Positions 16,533 to 23,892 of a stretch of DNA of 64,000 nt are shown here, in pieces. The stretch covers positions 620,001 to 684,000 of the forward strand of contig NZ_JACHNV010000001.1 of assembly GCF_014199535.1 (NCBI RefSeq), read 5' to 3'. The notes beneath the pieces are model-generated. The model was not told the DNA's origin, made no database searches, and saw only the letters and a list, made by a program, of their open reading frames with translations. This DNA is from Hymenobacter latericoloratus (lineage in GTDB: Bacteria; Bacteroidota; Bacteroidia; Cytophagales; Hymenobacteraceae). Position 1 is the stretch's first letter; every line of letters starts with the position of its first letter. The position numbers and the translations under genes were made by a program.

Positions 16533-18569
16533 ATGGAATACCAACTGACCTCGGAATTCAAACCCACCGGCGACCAGCCCCAGGCCATCCGCCAATTGGT
16601 GGAGGGCATCAACAACGGCGAGCCGGCGCAGGTGCTGCTCGGGGCCACGGGTACGGGCAAAACGTTTACTATGGCCAACGTTATTGCCCAAACCGGCAAG
16701 CCTACCCTGGTGCTCTGCCACAACAAAACCCTGGCTGCCCAGCTCTACGGCGAGTTCAAGCAGTTCTTCCCCAACAACGCCGTCGAGTACTACATCAGCT
16801 ACTACGACTACTACCAGCCCGAGGCCTACATTGCCTCCACCGACGTATTCATTGAGAAAGACCTGGCCATCAACCAGGAAATCGAGAAGCTGCGGCTGCA
16901 CTGCACCTCCACGCTGCTTTCGGGCCGCCGCGACGTGGTGGTTATTGCTTCGGTGTCGTGTATTTACGGTATCGGCAACCCCGAGGAGTTCGGGAAGAAC
17001 GTGATTTACCTGGCGCCGGGCCTGCGCTACTCGCGCAATAACCTGCTCTATTCCTTCGTGCAGATTTTGTACTCGCGCACCGAGCAGGAGTTCACCCGCG
17101 GCACGTTCCGGGTGAAAGGCGACACCGTGGACCTTTTTCCGGCCTATGCCGACCACGCCTTCCGCATCTTCTTTTTCGGCGACGAAATTGAGGCCATCCA
17201 CAAGATTGACCCGGTGAGTGGCAAGAAGCTCAGCGACGAGAAATCGGTGACGCTCTACCCCGCCAACCTGTTCGTAACCGGTAAGGACACGCTTAACCAG
17301 GCCATCAAGGAAATTCAGTTCGACATGGTCCAGCAGCACGCCTACTTCGAGAAGGAGGGGCGCGATGCCGAAGCCAAGCGCATTATGGAGCGCACCGAGT
17401 TCGACCTGGAAATGATTCGGGAATTGGGTTACTGCTCGGGCATCGAGAACTACTCGCGCTACTTCGACGGCCGCCAGCCCGGCTCCCGGCCCTTCTGCCT
17501 GCTCGACTACTTTCCCGATGACTTCCTGCTGGTAGTCGATGAAAGCCACGTCACCATGCCCCAGATCCGGGCCATGTGGGGCGGCGACCGAAGCCGCAAA
17601 ACCGCGCTGGTGGAGTACGGCTTCCGCCTGCCCTCGGCCATGGACAACCGCCCTCTGACCTTCAACGAGTTTGAGGGCATGGTGCGCCAGGCCGTGTTTG
17701 TATCCGCTACCCCCGCTGACTATGAGCTAACCCAGGCCAATGGGGTAGTGGTGGAGCAGGTAATCCGTCCGACGGGCCTGCTGGACCCCGAAATTGATCT
17801 GCGCCCCAGCGTCAATCAGATTGACGACTTGCTGGACGAGGTGGACAACCGCGTGAAAATGGGCGACCGGGTGCTGGTGACAACCCTCACCAAGCGTATG
17901 GCCGAGGAGCTGCAGAAGTACATGGAGCGCCTGGGCATCAAATCCAGCTACGTGCACTCCGATGTGAAAACCCTGGACCGCGTAGAGATTCTGCGGCAGC
18001 TGCGCCTGGGCGAAATCGACGTGCTGATTGGGGTGAACCTGCTGCGCGAAGGCCTCGACTTGCCGGAAGTAAGCCTAGTAGCCATTCTGGATGCCGATAA
18101 GGAAGGCTTCCTGCGCGACCAGCGCAGCCTTATCCAGACCATGGGCCGCGCCGCCCGTAACGACCGGGGCAAGGTAATCATGTACGCCGACCGCATCACG
18201 GGCTCCATGCAGCGCGCCATCGACGAAACCAACCGCCGCCGTGCCGTACAGATGGCGTACAACGAGGAAAACGGCATCACGCCCAAAACCGTGCGCAAAT
18301 CCCGCGAGGCCATCATGGAGCAAACCTCGCTGTCGGACTACCGCATTGCGGAAACCCCGAACTACGCCAGCCCCGAGGCCGACGTGGCCCTGGCCATTGC
18401 CGCTGAGCCGGTAGTGTCGATGATGAGCAAGGTGGAGCTGGAGAAGCTGGTGAAGCAAACCGAAAAGCAGATGGAAGCCGCCGCCAAGGACCTCGACTTT
18501 TTGACGGCCGCCAAGCTCCGTGATGAGTTGGCCGGCCTCAAGCAGGTACTCAAAACCAAGCGCGACTAA
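16533..18569 (+). CDS. uvrB: UvrABC system protein B
   Basis: 678 residues, the usual UvrB length. The Walker A motif GATGTGKT is at residues 37-44. The beta-hairpin that clamps damaged DNA contains YYDYYQPEAYI. The helicase motif VVDESHV and the motifs VLVTTLTKRMAEEL and QTMGRAARN belong to the second RecA-like domain. A UVR domain closes the protein (MEAAAKDLDFLTAAKLRDEL), for contact with UvrC. UvrB takes damaged DNA from UvrA and loads UvrC in nucleotide excision repair. A -7-like box TATCTTTC (16520-16527) lies 5 bases before the ATG, so transcription may start at or very near the start codon. Confidence 0.98.
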   Translation: MEYQLTSEFKPTGDQPQAIRQLVEGINNGEPAQVLLGATGTGKTFTMANVIAQTGKPTLVLCHNKTLAAQLYGEFKQFFPNNAVEYYISYYDYYQPEAYIASTDVFIEKDLAINQEIEKLRLHCTSTLLSGRRDVVVIASVSCIYGIGNPEEFGKNVIYLAPGLRYSRNNLLYSFVQILYSRTEQEFTRGTFRVKGDTVDLFPAYADHAFRIFFFGDEIEAIHKIDPVSGKKLSDEKSVTLYPANLFVTGKDTLNQAIKEIQFDMVQQHAYFEKEGRDAEAKRIMERTEFDLEMIRELGYCSGIENYSRYFDGRQPGSRPFCLLDYFPDDFLLVVDESHVTMPQIRAMWGGDRSRKTALVEYGFRLPSAMDNRPLTFNEFEGMVRQAVFVSATPADYELTQANGVVVEQVIRPTGLLDPEIDLRPSVNQIDDLLDEVDNRVKMGDRVLVTTLTKRMAEELQKYMERLGIKSSYVHSDVKTLDRVEILRQLRLGEIDVLIGVNLLREGLDLPEVSLVAILDADKEGFLRDQRSLIQTMGRAARNDRGKVIMYADRITGSMQRAIDETNRRRAVQMAYNEENGITPKTVRKSREAIMEQTSLSDYRIAETPNYASPEADVALAIAAEPVVSMMSKVELEKLVKQTEKQMEAAAKDLDFLTAAKLRDELAGLKQVLKTKRD

Positions 18570-18594
18570 CGCTCTGGCATAATAATAGGAGAAG

Positions 18595-18637
18595 GCAGAG
18601 GGCGCCGCTACCGTAGGCGGCGCCCTCTGCTTTTTTT
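18595..18637 (+). terminator. Strong rho-independent terminator touching the next start codon
   Basis: A perfect 14-base-pair stem (18595-18608 GCAGAGGGCGCCGC with 18617-18630) with an 8-base loop is followed by seven T residues (18631-18637). It terminates uvrB. The ATG of the next gene begins at 18638, directly after the T run, leaving no room for an untranslated leader downstream of the hairpin. Confidence 0.9.
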
Positions 18638-19156
18638 ATGAAATATTCTTTACTGATTGCTGTATTCCTCGCACTCCACAGCGCAGCCGAAGCGCAAACC
18701 ACCGAGGCAAAGAAAGTCGCACGGCCGGTTCCGGCCTTCCCAACGCTGCCTGAAGCAGCTATGCAGCCCACCGCTACCGTAACCCGGGCGCCGGGCAACC
18801 CGGCCGGGCCCCGCTTTCAGTATCAGCTGCTGAAAATCCAGAACGGGCAGATAGCTATTCTGGCCCCGGCGTGGCGCGGCCTTACCATGCTGAAACCTGA
18901 GCGTATTCAGAAAAGCTTGTGGACGGAAATAGTACCAGGCTCGCTCGATGACAAGGTAATGCATACCCTCAACGAGCTGACTGCCGAAGGCTGGGAGCTA
19001 TTGGAGGTGTACAATCTGTCGCAGCCGGTAGGCGCCCAGCAAAGCATTGAAACCAGCCTAGCCTTTAACGACCCCAACCGACCCGTGTATTCAGGTACTA
19101 CCTCCATTACCACGTACACAGAAACCCGGTATTTGCTGCGTCGGCCGTTGCCCTAG
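18638..19156 (+). CDS. Exported hypothetical protein with DUF4177-like region
   Basis: 172 residues. A clear signal peptide (MKYSLLIAVFLALHSAAEAQ) supports the ATG at 18638 even though it abuts the uvrB terminator. The central part contains FQYQLLKIQNGQIAIL and LNELTAEGWELLEVY, the Leu-Asn-x-Leu/Gly-Trp-Glu-Leu pattern seen in DUF4177-type small proteins. The C-terminal half ends in a beta-like TETRYLLRRPLP. The function is unknown. It is convergent with the HAD gene, with only two bases between the stop codons. How it is transcribed is unclear: either readthrough of the terminator or a promoter inside uvrB DNA. Confidence 0.75.
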   Translation: MKYSLLIAVFLALHSAAEAQTTEAKKVARPVPAFPTLPEAAMQPTATVTRAPGNPAGPRFQYQLLKIQNGQIAILAPAWRGLTMLKPERIQKSLWTEIVPGSLDDKVMHTLNELTAEGWELLEVYNLSQPVGAQQSIETSLAFNDPNRPVYSGTTSITTYTETRYLLRRPLP

Positions 19157-19158
19157 CT

Positions 19159-19863
19159 CTACCCCCACTGCGCCAGCAAAGTCGGCACCTCGGCCAGGGA
19201 AGCTACCTGCTGAAATGCTACCCCAGCCAGCTCGGCCTCCGGCACCCGCTCCATCACCCAAGTGGTATGGTAGGGCACGTACACGGCGTGGGCGCCCAGC
19301 CGGGCCACCGGCAGCACATCCGACTTCAGGGAGTTGCCCACCATCAGGAACTCCTGGGGGCGCACTTGATAGCGGGTGAGCAGGCGTTGATAGGTGTTCT
19401 CATTTTTCTCGCTCACAATTTCCACGTAGTCGAACAGGTCGCCGAGGCCGGAGCGGGCCAGCTTGCTTTCCTGGTCGAACAGGTCGCCTTTGGTGAGCAG
19501 CATCAGCGGGAAGCCCTGTTGTTTCAAGGCCGTCAGCACTTCGGGTACGTCGGGCAGCAGCTCAATCGGGAAGCTGAGCAGGCGTTTGCCGTGGTCGAGG
19601 ATGTGCTGGATTTCGGTGCCGGTTACGGCGCCCTCCGTGAGCTGAATGACGGTTTCAATCATCGAGAGCATAAACGACTTGGCGCCGTAGCCGAACAGGT
19701 GCATGTTCTGGCGCTGCACCTCGTAGAAGCGGCTCCCGATAACGGCCGGCTCGCCGTAGTGCGTCAGCAGCTCATAAAGCTGGGCCTCGGCATAGTCGAA
19801 GTGAGGCTGGTTAGGCCAGAGCGTATCGTCGGCGTCAAAGGCAATCAGGCGGAGGGCAGACAT
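19159..19863 (-). CDS. HAD-superfamily hydrolase
   Basis: 234 residues. Motif I is FDADDTLW at residues 8-15, with the nucleophile Asp and the acid/base Asp two residues on. Motif II is LLTKGD. The motif III Lys is in the KLARSGL region and motif IV is VGNSLKSDVLPVARLGAHAVYVP. A helical cap lies between motifs I and II (about residues 16-95), the arrangement of class I (subfamily IA) HAD phosphatases. The substrate is unknown; small phosphorylated metabolites are typical. Its ATG is 57 bases from the divergent CAT-like gene. Confidence 0.9.
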   Translation of the reverse strand: MSALRLIAFDADDTLWPNQPHFDYAEAQLYELLTHYGEPAVIGSRFYEVQRQNMHLFGYGAKSFMLSMIETVIQLTEGAVTGTEIQHILDHGKRLLSFPIELLPDVPEVLTALKQQGFPLMLLTKGDLFDQESKLARSGLGDLFDYVEIVSEKNENTYQRLLTRYQVRPQEFLMVGNSLKSDVLPVARLGAHAVYVPYHTTWVMERVPEAELAGVAFQQVASLAEVPTLLAQWG

Positions 19864-19920
19864 GCGGGCAGGGGGTAGCAGCTACGAAGGGTAGGCCAAA
19901 GTTACCGAACTTGCGGGCCT

Positions 19921-20553
19921 ATGAAGCAGCTAATCGACGTAGAAACCTGGAACCGGCGGGAGCATTTTGCGTTCTTTTCGGCCTTTGAGGAGCCCTTTTT
20001 TGGGCTGGTAGCCGAGGTAGATACCACTCGGGCCTACGGCCGGGCCAAGGCCCAGGGCGTATCGTTTTTTCAGTTGTACCTGCACTGTGCCCTCACGGCC
20101 GTAAACGCAGTAGAAGCCCTGCGCTACCGCATCGAAGAAGGCAAGGTGTACTGCTACGACCAGATTCACGTATCGGCCACGCTAACGCGGCCCGATACCA
20201 CCTTCGCGTTTTCCTTTGTCCCCTACGCGGCTTCGCTCAGCGAGTTTGGGGTAGGGCTGGCGGCCGAAATGGAGGCCGTGCGCCAAAGCACCGGCCTGCG
20301 CCTGAGCCCCACCACCGCCCGCCCCGATGTGATTCACTTTTCGGCTATTCCCTGGGTTTCCTTTACCAGCCTGACCCACGCCCGCGCCTTCGCTCACCCC
20401 GACAGTATCCCGAAGATTTCGGTGGGCAAAGCGCGCCGCCAGGGCGAGGCTTTGTTGCTGCCCGTCGCCATCAACGTGCATCACGGCCTGGCCGACGGCT
20501 ACCACGTGGGGCTGTTTCTGGAAGCTTTTCAGCGGGAGCTGAATGCTGCATAA
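19921..20553 (+). CDS. Type A chloramphenicol acetyltransferase-like protein
   Basis: 210 residues, the standard CAT length. N-terminal WNRREHFAFFSAFEEPFFGLV matches the CAT opening. The catalytic histidine motif HHxxxDG is present as VHHGLADGYHVG near residue 183-194. SFTSLTHA matches the conserved Ser-Phe-Thr block that lines the active site. The family transfers acetyl from acetyl-CoA to the 3-hydroxyl of chloramphenicol and works as a trimer. Chromosomal homologues in environmental Bacteroidota may acetylate other substrates. No mobile element is near, and base composition is like the neighbours, so recent acquisition is unlikely. Confidence 0.88.
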   Translation: MKQLIDVETWNRREHFAFFSAFEEPFFGLVAEVDTTRAYGRAKAQGVSFFQLYLHCALTAVNAVEALRYRIEEGKVYCYDQIHVSATLTRPDTTFAFSFVPYAASLSEFGVGLAAEMEAVRQSTGLRLSPTTARPDVIHFSAIPWVSFTSLTHARAFAHPDSIPKISVGKARRQGEALLLPVAINVHHGLADGYHVGLFLEAFQRELNAA

Positions 20554-20577
20554 ATCCGCCCCCGATGGCGCGGGCGG

Positions 20578-21435
20578 CTACTTTGGCTGCCAGGTAAAGC
20601 GCAGGCCCGGTCCGCCCCCAAAGGCGCTGGCCTGCCCGGGCGCGTAGCCGCTCTGCCAGGTGGGCGTGAAGCTCATGCCCTCGGGCAGGCGGGGTTTGCG
20701 GCCCCAGCGGTTGCGGTGAGTAAGGTAGCCCAGGTGGGCCGACAGAATTCCGAAGCCGGCACCCGCCACCACGTCGCTCTGCCAGTGCTTGTTATTAATC
20801 ATGCGCAGCGCCGCCACGCTGGTGGCAATGGTGTAAGCGCCAATGCCGTACCACTGGCTTTTGTCGCGAAACTCGTTGTGCACGATGCTGGCGGCCAGAA
20901 ACGCCTGCGCCGTGTGGCCCGAGGGAAACGAGAGGTTATCGGAGCCATCGGGCCGGGTTTCGCGACTCAGGTGCTTCACGGCAAACACGGTGGTCAGCAT
21001 AATCAGCTCACTTTTCAGCACTACCAGCCCCACATTAATCCGGTCGTTGCGCGACTCTACTCCCGCCAGCGCCACCAAGCCCAGCTCGGCGTAGGGCGCG
21101 AAAATCAGAATGTCATCGGCTTTGGTCCGGAACGTAGGGAACAGCTTGTGAATGTCGCGGTTGGCCTCCTGGTTGGTATAGAAGCCGCCCCCGTTAAACG
21201 TGTACGCCCCGTAGCCAATCAGCACCGCGGGCACGGCCACCGCCTTCACCAGTTTGCCCTTGTACCAAGGCTGCTTGACCGGGGCCGGCACCCCCGCCGG
21301 ATTTTCAAACTTATGAATGGTATCGGCCGAAGTAGCGGGGGGCGAAGCCGGAACAACTTGAGCCGCGGCCGGGGCCAGGGAAGCAACGCTAAGCGCGAAG
21401 CTCAGCGCAGCCCGTTGGAGAAAGGAGCGTAACAA
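20578..21435 (-). CDS. Exported PAP2-family phosphatase
   Basis: 285 residues from TTG 21435, which gives a clean signal peptide (LLRSFLQRAALSFALSVASLAPAAAQ). No ATG is available, and another TTG at 21489 would put 18 extra residues in front. The phosphatase motifs are KHLSRETRP, PSGHT and RMINNKHWQSD, with the catalytic His and the Arg/Asp that support it. The C-terminal extension (PEGMSFTPTWQSGYAPG) ends in a beta-like LRFTWQPK. PAP2 enzymes remove phosphate from lipid phosphates such as undecaprenyl pyrophosphate or phosphatidic acid at the outer face of the inner membrane or in the periplasm. The start codon is the uncertain part. Confidence 0.88.
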   Translation of the reverse strand: MLRSFLQRAALSFALSVASLAPAAAQVVPASPPATSADTIHKFENPAGVPAPVKQPWYKGKLVKAVAVPAVLIGYGAYTFNGGGFYTNQEANRDIHKLFPTFRTKADDILIFAPYAELGLVALAGVESRNDRINVGLVVLKSELIMLTTVFAVKHLSRETRPDGSDNLSFPSGHTAQAFLAASIVHNEFRDKSQWYGIGAYTIATSVAALRMINNKHWQSDVVAGAGFGILSAHLGYLTHRNRWGRKPRLPEGMSFTPTWQSGYAPGQASAFGGGPGLRFTWQPK

Positions 21436-21642
21436 AGCACAAGGAGGTAAAGGTGAACTGATCAGGAAGACTGCGCCGCTGGCGCGCAAGCGCGGAGTCG
21501 TGTACGTACCGAGTGCCTACCCCGCCGAAATAAGTAAACGTTCCGCCCGTTCATCTGTAGTATTTCCGCTCAGTATTCGTGCAGTGCTCGGCTGGAATGA
21601 GCCGCTTGTTGCTTTGTGTGCCCCACGGTGGGCACCACCAAC

Positions 21643-21676
21643 AAAAAAAGCCACTTGCCTCGAAAGACAAGTGGCT
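21643..21676 (-). terminator. Terminator of tRNA-Gly(CCC)
   Basis: On the minus strand a 9-base-pair stem (21676-21668 with 21657-21649) is followed by a run of seven T (21649-21643). It lies 12 bases after the tRNA. Confidence 0.85.
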
Positions 21677-21687
21677 GATTTGCAATG

Positions 21688-21760
21688 AGCGGGAAACGAG
21701 GCTCGAACTCGCGACCCTCAGCTTGGGAAGCTGATGCTCTACCAACTGAGCTACTCCCGC
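21688..21760 (-). tRNA. tRNA-Gly, anticodon CCC
   Basis: 73 nucleotides including the discriminator base. The acceptor arms GCGGGAG and TTCCCGC are separated by a normal D arm (AGCTCAGTTGGTAGAGC), an anticodon stem TCAGC/GCTGA with loop TTCCCAA (anticodon CCC), and the T arm GTTCGAGC. CCA is not encoded. It reads GGG codons. A second glycine tRNA (TCC) lies at 49940. Confidence 0.95.
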
Positions 21761-21875
21761 GTGGTAAGGCAAAAGTACGGCGGGAAAATCAAATTCCAAC
21801 TGCTTGCGTATTTCTGAGCTCCTTTGTGCTGTGTTTCACCCCCGGTGCTCCGTGCGCCGGATTTCGCTGCTGCTT

Positions 21876-22118
21876 ATGTCCTGGCCTCTTCCGCCTACAA
21901 CGCGCCGCCTGGTTGGCTGGCTTTTCCTGATTGCCGGGTTTCTGCTGCTGCTGGGGGTAGGGTTGCGGCTGGGCGTGGTGTACTACGAGTACCAGCAGCT
22001 AGGCAGCGCGGCCCTGAATTCAACTCGCCTGATTCTGAGCCTGATGATGCTGGTAGCGGCCATGCTGATGCTGCGCTACGGCTGGCGCGAGCGGCGCGGC
22101 AACGATACCGTGGACTAG
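21876..22118 (+). CDS. Small membrane protein, hypothetical
   Basis: 80 residues from ATG 21876. Two membrane segments are predicted by eye: about residues 14-36 (LVGWLFLIAGFLLLLGVGLRLGV) and 49-66 (LILSLMMLVAAMLMLRYG). It ends in a basic/polar tail (RERRGNDTVD). No family recognised. It lies between tRNA-Gly (opposite strand) and the GNAT gene. The frame stays open from 21804, but the upstream part looks noncoding. It is short, so a false call is possible. Confidence 0.55.
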   Translation: MSWPLPPTTRRLVGWLFLIAGFLLLLGVGLRLGVVYYEYQQLGSAALNSTRLILSLMMLVAAMLMLRYGWRERRGNDTVD

Positions 22119-22124
22119 CTGCCT

Positions 22125-22132
22125 TACCTTTG
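22125..22132 (+). promoter_or_regulatory. -7 promoter box of the GNAT gene
   Basis: TACCTTTG matches the Bacteroidota housekeeping -7 consensus TAnnTTTG and lies 28 bases before the ATG at 22161. No clear -33 TTG is seen at the usual spacing. Confidence 0.55.
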
Positions 22133-22160
22133 CCGCTTTCCGCCGAACTGGTTTTCTGCT

Positions 22161-22700
22161 ATGTCTTTTCCGCTCCGCATTCTGGTAGCCAAGCGCAACG
22201 CGGCCACCGCCGCCCAGCTCGCCGAGCTGGGCCAACGCCTCTTTCATGAAACGTACGTTAACCAAAACACCGCCGAGGACATGGCGGCCTACGAGGCGGC
22301 CAACTTCGGCCCCGAAAAGCAGCTGAGCGAGCTGCAGGACCCCCATACCATTTTTCTGCTGGCCCAGATGGAGCAGGAGGTGGTTGGCTACGCCAAACTG
22401 AAGCTGCATTCCTCCCTCGGCCTCGACCCCGACAAAACGCCTGAGGAACGCTTGGAAATAGAGCGGCTCTACGTGAGTGAAGACTGGATCGGGACCGGGC
22501 TAGGCGCGGCCCTGATGCGCCGCGCCCTGGAAGAGGCTCGTCAGCAGGGCTGCCGGGCCGTGGTGCTGGGTGTTTGGGAGAAGAATACCCGCGCCCTGGA
22601 GTTCTATCGGCGCTTCGGGTTCCGGCAAATTGGCCAGCACCTGTTCACCATCGGTACCGATGAGCAGACCGATTTTATTCTGCGCAAAGGACTGCACTAA
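22161..22700 (+). CDS. GNAT-family N-acetyltransferase
   Basis: 179 residues. The acetyl-CoA-binding motif A is IERLYVSEDWIGTGLGAALM, with the Q/RxxGxG/A loop in the variant form IGTGLG. Motif B is CRAVVLGVWEKNTRALEFYRRFGF, typical for the RimI-like branch. The N-terminal LGQRLFHETYVNQNTAEDM region forms the acceptor site. Small amines, amino acids or protein N-termini are possible substrates; the sequence does not say which. Preceded by a good -7 box at 22125. Confidence 0.9.
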   Translation: MSFPLRILVAKRNAATAAQLAELGQRLFHETYVNQNTAEDMAAYEAANFGPEKQLSELQDPHTIFLLAQMEQEVVGYAKLKLHSSLGLDPDKTPEERLEIERLYVSEDWIGTGLGAALMRRALEEARQQGCRAVVLGVWEKNTRALEFYRRFGFRQIGQHLFTIGTDEQTDFILRKGLH

Positions 22701-22817
22701 GGCGCTTTGGTGCGGTTATTAACCCAACAGAATCCATTTCCGGCATTACGGGGCCATCTGTCTTTCATGTAGTTCAGCTTGATGCCAGTGAAATCAGCGC
22801 GTTTTGGTAGGAATACG

Positions 22818-23882
22818 ATGCGGCCTCAAGGGTGGGTAGCCGGGGTGCTGCTACTGGCCGCCTGCTCCCCCGATTCCGGCGGCAACGCGCAAACCACCGC
22901 GCCCCTGCCCACGGGCCACTACGAGGGCCCCATCAGCTACCAGGGTACTGAGCTGCGGGTAACGCTCGATCTGCGGGAGGTGGCGCCCGGGAAGCTGCAG
23001 GCCGATGTCAGGTTTCCGCAGGTGCCGGGGCTGGAGTTTGAAGCTACCCGGCTGAACTACCAGGAGCCCCAGTTGCAGCTGGCGCAGGGGGTAGGCGGCA
23101 TTAGCCTGCAGGCGGTGCGGGAAGGTGATTTTTTGCGCGGCGTGTTCAGCTGGGACAGTGTACGCACCGATTTTGTGTGGGCCCGGCGGGGCGAGGCCGC
23201 AGCGCGCCCGTTTCGGGAGCAAATCCTGGCCCTGCGCTCGGCCGGTGGGGCGCAGGCCGGCCAGCTACGCATCCCCGATGATACCCTGACTCGCCATCCG
23301 GCCGTAGCGCTGGTAGCCCAGCCCCAGACGCTGGCCGCCGCCCAAACGCGGGCGGCGTATCTGGCACGGCGTGGTTTTGTAACCCTGGTTGTAACCGCCG
23401 CCACTCCATCGGCGCCTTCTGATTCCGGGGGCTACCGCACAACCGGCCTGGCCCTGGCCGCCTTGCGCCAGCACAGCGCCGTCGATTCGGGGCGGGTAGG
23501 GTGCTGGGTGCGCGGTAGCTTGGCCCCGCAGGTAGCTGCCGCCGCCAGCCAAACCAGCCCCGCGCATTTTGTGGTGCTGGAAGCTGCGCCCGCCGCTACC
23601 CGCGAGCAGGCCGCCGCCTACCTGCCCCTGAGCCGCCAACGCGTTCCGGTACTGGCGCTGTACGCTGGCCTCGATACCACCACCGATGTGCGCGAAAGTG
23701 CCCGACGGATTCGCCTCGTGCTGGGGTACCTCGGTAATTCCCAGGTGCGCGTTTATCCGCAGACAAATGCCGAGTTCCTGCAGCGGGGCCGCACCAGTCC
23801 TGATGGACAGTGGCAGTGGCCAAAACCGGCCGCTGGCTACTGGGAAGACTTGGTTGACTGGTTGCGGCGAAGCGGCAGATAG
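22818..23882 (+). CDS. Lipoprotein with degenerate alpha/beta-hydrolase domain
   Basis: 354 residues from ATG 22818. The signal (WVAGVLLLAACS) ends in a lipobox. The N-terminal domain (about 28-135) is beta-rich, as in secreted alpha/beta hydrolases that carry a DUF-like front domain. The C-terminal half follows the hydrolase fold (AAYLARRGFVTLVV; VDSGRVGCW; VPVLALYAGLDTTTDV). The nucleophile elbow is VGCWVRGSLAPQ instead of G-x-S-x-G, and the region where the catalytic His would stand reads YPQTNAEFLQ. An ANHLF-type His is therefore missing. It is probably not an active esterase. Codon usage looks normal, so the gene is likely expressed and conserved for another role. Confidence 0.7.
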   Translation: MRPQGWVAGVLLLAACSPDSGGNAQTTAPLPTGHYEGPISYQGTELRVTLDLREVAPGKLQADVRFPQVPGLEFEATRLNYQEPQLQLAQGVGGISLQAVREGDFLRGVFSWDSVRTDFVWARRGEAAARPFREQILALRSAGGAQAGQLRIPDDTLTRHPAVALVAQPQTLAAAQTRAAYLARRGFVTLVVTAATPSAPSDSGGYRTTGLALAALRQHSAVDSGRVGCWVRGSLAPQVAAAASQTSPAHFVVLEAAPAATREQAAAYLPLSRQRVPVLALYAGLDTTTDVRESARRIRLVLGYLGNSQVRVYPQTNAEFLQRGRTSPDGQWQWPKPAAGYWEDLVDWLRRSGR

Positions 23883-23892
23883 TAGGGTAGGG

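Noticed and set aside
20578..21489. Longer PAP2 protein from TTG 21489
   Set aside because: The extra 18 residues come before a standard signal peptide and would spoil its N-terminal position.
21688..21760. tRNA-Gly as an integration site for a mobile island
   Set aside because: No integrase gene, no repeat of the tRNA 3' end and no change in base composition are seen on either side.
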